In this document: piece after piece, positions 59,953-64,000 of the stretch | How positions within the stretch are numbered: the first letter of the stretch is position 1 | Layout: each line of letters opens with the position of its first letter | Source: Verrucomicrobiota bacterium | Lineage (GTDB): Bacteria; Chlamydiota; Chlamydiia; Chlamydiales; SM23-39 | Direction: 5' to 3' | DNA length: 64,000 nucleotides | Assembly: GCA_018239895.1 (NCBI GenBank) | Contig: JAFEGL010000064.1 | Coordinates: forward strand, 33,536 to 97,535 | Program-made: the position numbers and the translations under genes | Notes under the pieces: model-generated | Told to the model about the DNA's origin: nothing | The model's database searches: none | Seen by the model: the letters and a program-made list of their open reading frames with translations, nothing else

Positions 59953-61580
59953 AAAGAGCATCCGTCCTTCTTATCTTTTTTGCTTTCCCTTTATGGAGCT
60001 TCAGCCAAGAGACATCCCTCCAAGGGATCTTCCTCTATGGCGATAAAGAGTGCCGATCTGAGTGTCAGCTGGAAGATATTCGGGGCGTTGAAGTTTGCCA
60101 ACTAGGCGCCCCCATCGATCCTTGGCAAATTGAGTACCATCTTCAAGGAGCGTTTGGCGAGGCCATCACCCTTGAATCGATCGAGAGGGTCAAGAAAGAA
60201 CTTTTGCAAACCTTCCGCAACCTCGGCTACCCCTTCGTGTTGATCCAGACACCTGAGCAAGAGGTGACGCAGGGAGTTCTCCAATTCAAAGTCACATTCG
60301 GCCATGTAGATCAGATCACGTGCAAGGGAAACAGATGGTTTTCCGACTCCCAGATCCTCAGCTCGATGAGGCTCAAGCCGGGAGCCCCCATCTGCACCGA
60401 CACACTCTTGGAGGATCTCGCCTGGATTAACCGAAACCCCTTTCGCCATGTGAATGCGATCATAGCTCCAGGCAGCAAACCCTATACCTCCGACCTTGAG
60501 CTCATGGTCAAAGACCGGTTTCTCTTGAGAACGTACGGAGGGGGCGACAATACGGGAACCCAGCCGCTTGGCCTAGCCCGCTTTTTCGGCGGTTTTGATT
60601 GGGCCCAATCTTTCATGCTCAATCAAATCCTCTCTTACCAATTCACATCGGGAGCCAGCTATCCCGAGTTCAACTCCCACACGATCCATTGGACCACATT
60701 TCTACCCTGGCGGCACATTCTCGTTCTCTACGGAGGATATGCCCATTTCAATCCGAAAATCACCGGAATTAAAAAGATGAGCGGCCACAACGGGCAAGGA
60801 TCGCTCCGCTATGAGATCTTGCTCGGCCCCTCCTACAAAAACGTCACGCAAGAAGTGCAGCTCGGCTTTGACATCAAGAACTTCAATAACTTCCTCCCGT
60901 TCGAAGAGCAGGTGCCTGTAGCAGTCACGGGCAAGACGGTCAACGTCACTCAGCTCGTGGGCGGATATACCCTCAGTTATCAAGAGGGGAGCCACAAATT
61001 TTCAGGCCAAGTTTTGGCCTTCTTTTCTCCGGGACCCATCATCGCAAATCAGAGCAACTCAGATTTCGAAGGGTTTCAGCCCGGGGCCAAGAACAACTAC
61101 TACTACGAAAAGTTCTACTTCAATTACGTCTATACTCCCTTCCAAGAATTGGAATTTTCAACCTGGGCTCGAGGCCAATGGACAACTCGGGTGCTCCTCC
61201 CCAGCGAACAGTTTTCAATCGGAGGCTACGACACAGTCCGCGGCTACCAAGAGCGGCTCTACAACGGGGATCGGGGAGTCTGCGGGAATTTTGAGATCCG
61301 AGGCAAGTGGATCCGGTTCCCCTCCCGTTTCAAAGACAAGACGGTTGAAACCCAAGTGACGATCCTCGCATTCATGGATGTCGGGTATGCCCAAAATGTA
61401 ATTCAGGAAGAAGACGTAGATAGGCACGCGACCCTCTGGTCGGTGGGGCCCGGCGTAAGATATAAGTTTGGGACTACGATCGAAGGGAGGCTCGATTTCG
61501 GCTTTCAGCTATTCGAACCGCCCGTCTCTATCGGATCAAACTTTGGCCGCTTTCACGGCGGCGCCATGATCAGCTTTTAG
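59949..61580 (+). CDS. TpsB-type two-partner secretion transporter (FhaC/ShlB family)
   Basis: A 543-aa outer-membrane pore with a signal peptide (KRASVLLIFFAFPLWSFSQE). Two POTRA domains span about 30-190 (GAPIDPWQIEYHLQGAFG; VTFGHVDQITCKGNRWFSDSQIL), followed by a 16-strand barrel. EQFSIGGYDTVRGYQERLY carries the VRGY motif of the loop 6 that folds into the pore. The C-terminal strand ends in Phe. The start is a GTG overlapping the TpsA stop (GTGA). The pair forms a complete type Vb system. Confidence 0.93.
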   Translation: MKRASVLLIFFAFPLWSFSQETSLQGIFLYGDKECRSECQLEDIRGVEVCQLGAPIDPWQIEYHLQGAFGEAITLESIERVKKELLQTFRNLGYPFVLIQTPEQEVTQGVLQFKVTFGHVDQITCKGNRWFSDSQILSSMRLKPGAPICTDTLLEDLAWINRNPFRHVNAIIAPGSKPYTSDLELMVKDRFLLRTYGGGDNTGTQPLGLARFFGGFDWAQSFMLNQILSYQFTSGASYPEFNSHTIHWTTFLPWRHILVLYGGYAHFNPKITGIKKMSGHNGQGSLRYEILLGPSYKNVTQEVQLGFDIKNFNNFLPFEEQVPVAVTGKTVNVTQLVGGYTLSYQEGSHKFSGQVLAFFSPGPIIANQSNSDFEGFQPGAKNNYYYEKFYFNYVYTPFQELEFSTWARGQWTTRVLLPSEQFSIGGYDTVRGYQERLYNGDRGVCGNFEIRGKWIRFPSRFKDKTVETQVTILAFMDVGYAQNVIQEEDVDRHATLWSVGPGVRYKFGTTIEGRLDFGFQLFEPPVSIGSNFGRFHGGAMISF

Positions 61581-61599
61581 AAGAAGAGCTTTTTATCTC

Positions 61600-61780
61600 G
61601 GGTACGGGGCGAAGCCCTGCATCTTGCCTATCATGCGTCATCATATAAGCCGCACTTCGCGGCATATCCTGTTCCCTATTTTAACCCAGAGTACAGGATA
61701 CGCCGCGAGCGCGGCTCACATGATAACGCTGCGAGGCGCAGCTAATGATAGGCATGATGCAGGGCTTCGCCCCGCACCCT
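61600..61780. repeat. Long inverted repeat (hairpin element G, same family as B)
   Basis: The 22 bp at 61601-61622 (ggtacggggcgaagccctgc core) pair with 61757-61778 with one mismatch. Inner pairing includes gcctatcat/atgataggc and cctgt/acagg. The outer arms and the acaggatacgccgcg interior match element B at 13368-13542. It fills the gap between convergent tpsB and the 289-aa gene. Confidence 0.9.
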
Positions 61781-61784
61781 AAAC

Positions 61785-62654
61785 TTATTTAGTCGAAGGA
61801 GTGTAAGTTAAAAAGTTCTGGGCTGTTTCGCTGGCTTTCGCGAGCATGTATTGGATCGAGTCGGGCTTTGTTTGCAGCTCGGTGAGGAAGGCGATCAGGT
61901 CTTTTGGATTCTTTGAGTCGACGGCCTCTTGGCAAGCGCCGAGGAAGTTGATCCCTGTGCTAGATGTCGCATCGAAAATAGAGCTGTTGAAATCGGCGAA
62001 TAGCCCATCGAGCGTCCCTTGAGGCATCGATCCGTCGTTGACGATCTGAGCGTAGTCAGAGTTGATTTTATTCATCAAAGTAGCCAGCGTCGTGTAGTAG
62101 ATCTGTGGAGGAGGTTTCGGCATGCTCGAAAGGGAATTTAAAAGGGTATAAAAAGCGTTCGAGTCGTCGCCCAAGACGATCCAGTCGGAGGGGAAGCCTG
62201 TGACAGGTTTGCCCGAAGGCTGGTAGTTTAAGAAGGCCTGGGAGGTTTGGTCGATCGTGCTCTGGATGAGCTCCTTCATCTTTGGCTCATTTTGCAGTTC
62301 AGTGAGGAAGGCAATTAAGTCGGCTGGGTTGTGTCTAGAATCGGTCGCTTCGTTGCACGCCTCCATGAACCCGACGGAAGGGTTTGAGCCGGCGTCGAGG
62401 ACGAGGTTGCTGAAGCTCGAAAAGAGCTCGTCGAGGGCGTTCGGGGGGATCGACCCATCATTTTCCGCTTGGAAGTAGTCGTTCATCAACCTTTCTACAA
62501 TAGAAGCGATGTTGCCGTAATTTTTGGGATCTTTTAGTTGAGCCAGAGCCTGGGATAAGTCCTTAAGGTCATTGCCGATGATCGCCGCATCTCCGGAAGA
62601 GGTTGGAGCGGCCGCTTGTGCTGTTGAAGAGGAAACGGGAGAGATGGTGTTCAT
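61785..62654 (-). CDS. Hypothetical protein with internal duplication
   Basis: A 289-aa helical protein of unknown function built from two copies of a domain of about 110 residues: (about 42-150) IVERLMNDYFQAENDGSIPPNALDELF...DLIAFLTELQNEPKMKE...FLNYQPSGK and (about 180-289) LMNKINSDYAQIVNDGSMPQGTLDGLF...DLIAFLTELQTKPDSIQ...FLTYTPSTK. The start is Ser/Thr/Ala-rich like type III secretion signals. There is no membrane segment. It overlaps the next gene upstream by 4 nt. Confidence 0.72.
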   Translation of the reverse strand: MNTISPVSSSTAQAAAPTSSGDAAIIGNDLKDLSQALAQLKDPKNYGNIASIVERLMNDYFQAENDGSIPPNALDELFSSFSNLVLDAGSNPSVGFMEACNEATDSRHNPADLIAFLTELQNEPKMKELIQSTIDQTSQAFLNYQPSGKPVTGFPSDWIVLGDDSNAFYTLLNSLSSMPKPPPQIYYTTLATLMNKINSDYAQIVNDGSMPQGTLDGLFADFNSSIFDATSSTGINFLGACQEAVDSKNPKDLIAFLTELQTKPDSIQYMLAKASETAQNFLTYTPSTK

Positions 62655-63091
62655 TGATTTACCTGTGTTGGAAATTGAGCTAGGAAAGTCTCAAGGGCTC
62701 CCTGGATGGGATTTCCAGCCGCATTGTCATTTATAATGTCTTGGGCTAAAGAAGTTAAATCGCCGTTTTCCGCAGCTTGCAACATCGACGGATTGCCATC
62801 TTTCGAGGCGTTCAGTTGATTGACTAGATTGATGAAGGCGTGTCTCGGATCGTTTACAGCCTTTTCATCTTCGGGATCTGTGGAAGATTCCATCGACGAA
62901 ATTAGGCCTTCTAAACTATTGGATCCAGCACCCGCCAATAAATAGGCGAAGAGGGCGACTAAAGATCTATCATGCGCTAGAAAGTCTTGTACGTTCGTAT
63001 ATTGTTCCGATAAAGAGAAGTCGTAATCGAGCGCGCTTAAGATTGTATCGAATTTAGGGAGAACTGGAGATGTTGTAACATTTCCAATCAT
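62651..63091 (-). CDS. Hypothetical helical protein
   Basis: A 146-aa protein, first gene of the minus-strand pair, with an AAGGAAAA site and a promoter upstream. It has a DFLAHDRSLVALFAYLLAGAG helix and an Asn/Asp-rich C-terminal part. DFLAHD...ALFAYL resembles DLMAHDIATLALIN in the divergent 187-aa gene, a hint of shared ancestry. Unknown function; no signal peptide. Confidence 0.65.
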   Translation of the reverse strand: MIGNVTTSPVLPKFDTILSALDYDFSLSEQYTNVQDFLAHDRSLVALFAYLLAGAGSNSLEGLISSMESSTDPEDEKAVNDPRHAFINLVNQLNASKDGNPSMLQAAENGDLTSLAQDIINDNAAGNPIQGALETFLAQFPTQVNQ

Positions 63092-63136
63092 GATTTTTCC
63101 TTGCCGTTATTATTAATACATAATTCAACAATTATT

Positions 63137-63165
63137 ATGATACATTTATGTAATTAATAATTCAA
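63137..63165 (-). promoter_or_regulatory. Promoter for the 146-aa/289-aa pair
   Basis: On the minus strand TTGAAT (63165-63160) and TATCAT (63142-63137) are separated by 17 bp. The start would lie about 35 nt upstream of the ATG at 63091. The region is very AT-rich, which lowers confidence. Confidence 0.45.
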
Positions 63166-63246
63166 TAATTAATTTGCATGACGTTTCGTAAGTCATTGCG
63201 TGTTAATGATCTGTAATTAAGCGTTCTGTTAATTTAAATATTTGTT

Positions 63247-63275
63247 TTGACAGTATATCGATTTAATTATATAAT
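63247..63275 (+). promoter_or_regulatory. Consensus sigma-70-type promoter for 187-aa gene
   Basis: TTGACA at 63247-63252, a 17-bp spacer and TATAAT at 63270-63275: a perfect match to both consensus hexamers with ideal spacing. The start near 63282 gives a 35-nt leader before the ATG at 63317. Confidence 0.7.
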
Positions 63276-63316
63276 AAACAACGTAGACGTGATAGAAAAT
63301 CGATAATAAATTCTGG

Positions 63317-63880
63317 ATGACTCTTCAAATGAACTTATCTGTAAATACTGAATCTCCGATTTCGTTTGCTTCCTTAAATATATTAAAAAGCGATCCAGCC
63401 AATTCGGTTCTTAATGATTTAAATCTTAAGATCGATCAGCTCGAATCTGAGTTGAAAACTTTGTATCAAGATATTCAGAAGTACCACATCAAGAGCGCTG
63501 CCGATTTAATGGCCCACGACATAGCGACCCTCGCTCTCATCAATTCGAATGTCAATGCATTAAGAACCGATTTATACGGGAAAGATTCTCAAGGAAATTT
63601 CGGAACGCCCGATAATCCTCTCCCCAATTCCGCAGCCTGGTTTGCAGGCACCGACGATAAAGGGAACCCTCGGTCAATCAACGCTTTTAATTTATTCACA
63701 AATCAAGTCGATTTTTCGAACCTCACAGGAGTGCTCTCCGCAGAGATTCCCAATGATGGTTCCATGTTTTCTAACGCCGACTCAGTTGGCGATATAGCAT
63801 CTTATTTATTTAGTCTAACAGATAACGGAACGCAACCGTTTTCAATATTAACGCAATTCCAGAACTATACTGGACAATAA
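63317..63880 (+). CDS. Hypothetical protein, likely strongly expressed
   Basis: A 187-aa protein of unknown function. The N-terminal 25 residues are Ser/Asn-rich (LSVNTESPISFASLNIL), followed by a coiled coil (NDLNLKIDQLESELKTLYQDIQKY) and a DLMAHDIATLALIN segment similar to the divergent 146-aa protein. The C-terminal half is Asn/Phe-rich. There is no signal peptide or membrane segment. It is driven by a consensus promoter. A secreted structural or effector protein is possible. Confidence 0.65.
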   Translation: MTLQMNLSVNTESPISFASLNILKSDPANSVLNDLNLKIDQLESELKTLYQDIQKYHIKSAADLMAHDIATLALINSNVNALRTDLYGKDSQGNFGTPDNPLPNSAAWFAGTDDKGNPRSINAFNLFTNQVDFSNLTGVLSAEIPNDGSMFSNADSVGDIASYLFSLTDNGTQPFSILTQFQNYTGQ

Positions 63881-63909
63881 TAACCCATCTAATAAACCAA
63901 GGAAATAAA

Positions 63910-64000
63910 ATGGCAAGCCTAGAAATGATTTCAAGAAACTTACCGCGCGCTGAAGGCGAAGTATTTTCATCAAAAGTATCTTCGTTAAATGTTGGTGTTG
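63910..64000 (+). CDS. Start of a gene continuing past the window
   Basis: An open frame begins at the ATG at 63910 with an AAGGAAA ribosome-binding site and runs 30 codons to the right edge (MASLEMISRNLPRAEGEVFS...). It is 29 nt downstream of the 187-aa gene and probably in the same transcript. Too little is present to name it. Confidence 0.55.
   Translation, partial: MASLEMISRNLPRAEGEVFSSKVSSLNVGV

Noticed and set aside
13368..61780. CRISPR array or phage attachment sites as an explanation of the repeats
   Set aside because: The repeats are single long palindromes tens of kilobases apart, without spacers, cas genes or an integrase.

Overview
Taxon and overall character. The window reads as chromosome of a chlamydia-like obligate intracellular bacterium (Chlamydiota, an amoeba- or arthropod-associated environmental lineage rather than Chlamydia itself). 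The support comes from a Pkn1-type kinase fused to an FGE-sulfatase domain, a head-to-head RNase HIII / small RodZ-like pair (the order of CT008-CT009 in C. trachomatis), an ATP:ADP antiporter-family nucleotide transporter, and many proteins that look secreted or eukaryote-targeted. Base composition looks close to balanced in housekeeping genes and more AT-rich in several hypothetical genes (judged by eye, not computed). All assignments were made by reading motifs; no database search was run. I saw no rRNA, tRNA, CRISPR array, transposase or prophage module.

Layout, left half. 1-998: a truncated P450-like gene. 1.1-4.7 kb (minus): putative outer-membrane protein, recN, rnhC. 4.75-7.8 kb (plus): rodZ-like, pkn1, aldo/keto reductase, then a convergent alpha/beta hydrolase. 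8.9-13.4 kb (plus): ispH, two tandem paralogous membrane proteins, an APC permease fused to a USP domain, and a small ORF. 13.5-17.2 kb (minus): oppB-C-D-F. 17.2-19.8 kb (plus): rimO-rlmI. 20.3-25.1 kb (plus): sugar porter plus class I aldolase, an AT-rich hypothetical gene, and a tandem pair of small paralogs, one ending in a CaaX box. 25.1-30.1 kb (minus): AsmA-like protein, Nudix hydrolase, glmS, methyltransferase, small membrane protein. 30.2 kb (plus): short mgtE.

Layout, right half. 31.3-42.6 kb is almost entirely minus-strand. It holds an amino-acid antiporter, a LicD-like protein, umuC and umuD, followed by a tightly packed set of probable secreted or host-directed genes: a type II PI4-kinase-like protein, a Tubby/LURP-like protein, a duplicated coiled-coil/Ser-rich protein, a Zn ribbon, a disordered protein, an Inc-like membrane protein and a duplicated exported protein. 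42.7-53.1 kb holds a PagL-like lipid A deacylase, a YheT hydrolase, a tandem GIY-YIG protein with a bipartite NLS-like N-terminus, the nucleotide transporter, a membrane-anchored HIT protein, a desaturase/DsbB-like/micro-ORF operon, a DUF6496 micro-protein, msrB, a START-like protein, a probable outer-membrane protein with an HExxxH motif, a DUF155 (RMND1-like) protein, and an 80-residue protein carrying a 4E-BP-like eIF4E-binding motif. 53.2-61.6 kb is a two-partner secretion pair (2243-aa TpsA with three large repeats, plus TpsB). 61.8-64.0 kb is a divergent cluster of small hypothetical genes with consensus promoters.

Non-coding structure. At least seven long inverted repeats of about 110-180 bp sit at gene junctions. 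Four (near 13.4, 31.2, 52.0 and 61.7 kb) share sequence words. Two (35.7 and 47.2 kb) share a terminal word. One (2.0 kb) is distinct. The stem near 31.2 kb is a perfect 39 bp and the one near 52.0 kb is 47 bp with one mismatch. They look like a MITE- or REP-like family placed where hairpin RNA could end or process transcripts.

The leads I would look at first are the 4E-BP-like micro-protein, the PI4KII-like kinase, the hairpin family, the NLS-bearing GIY-YIG protein and the TPS pair.
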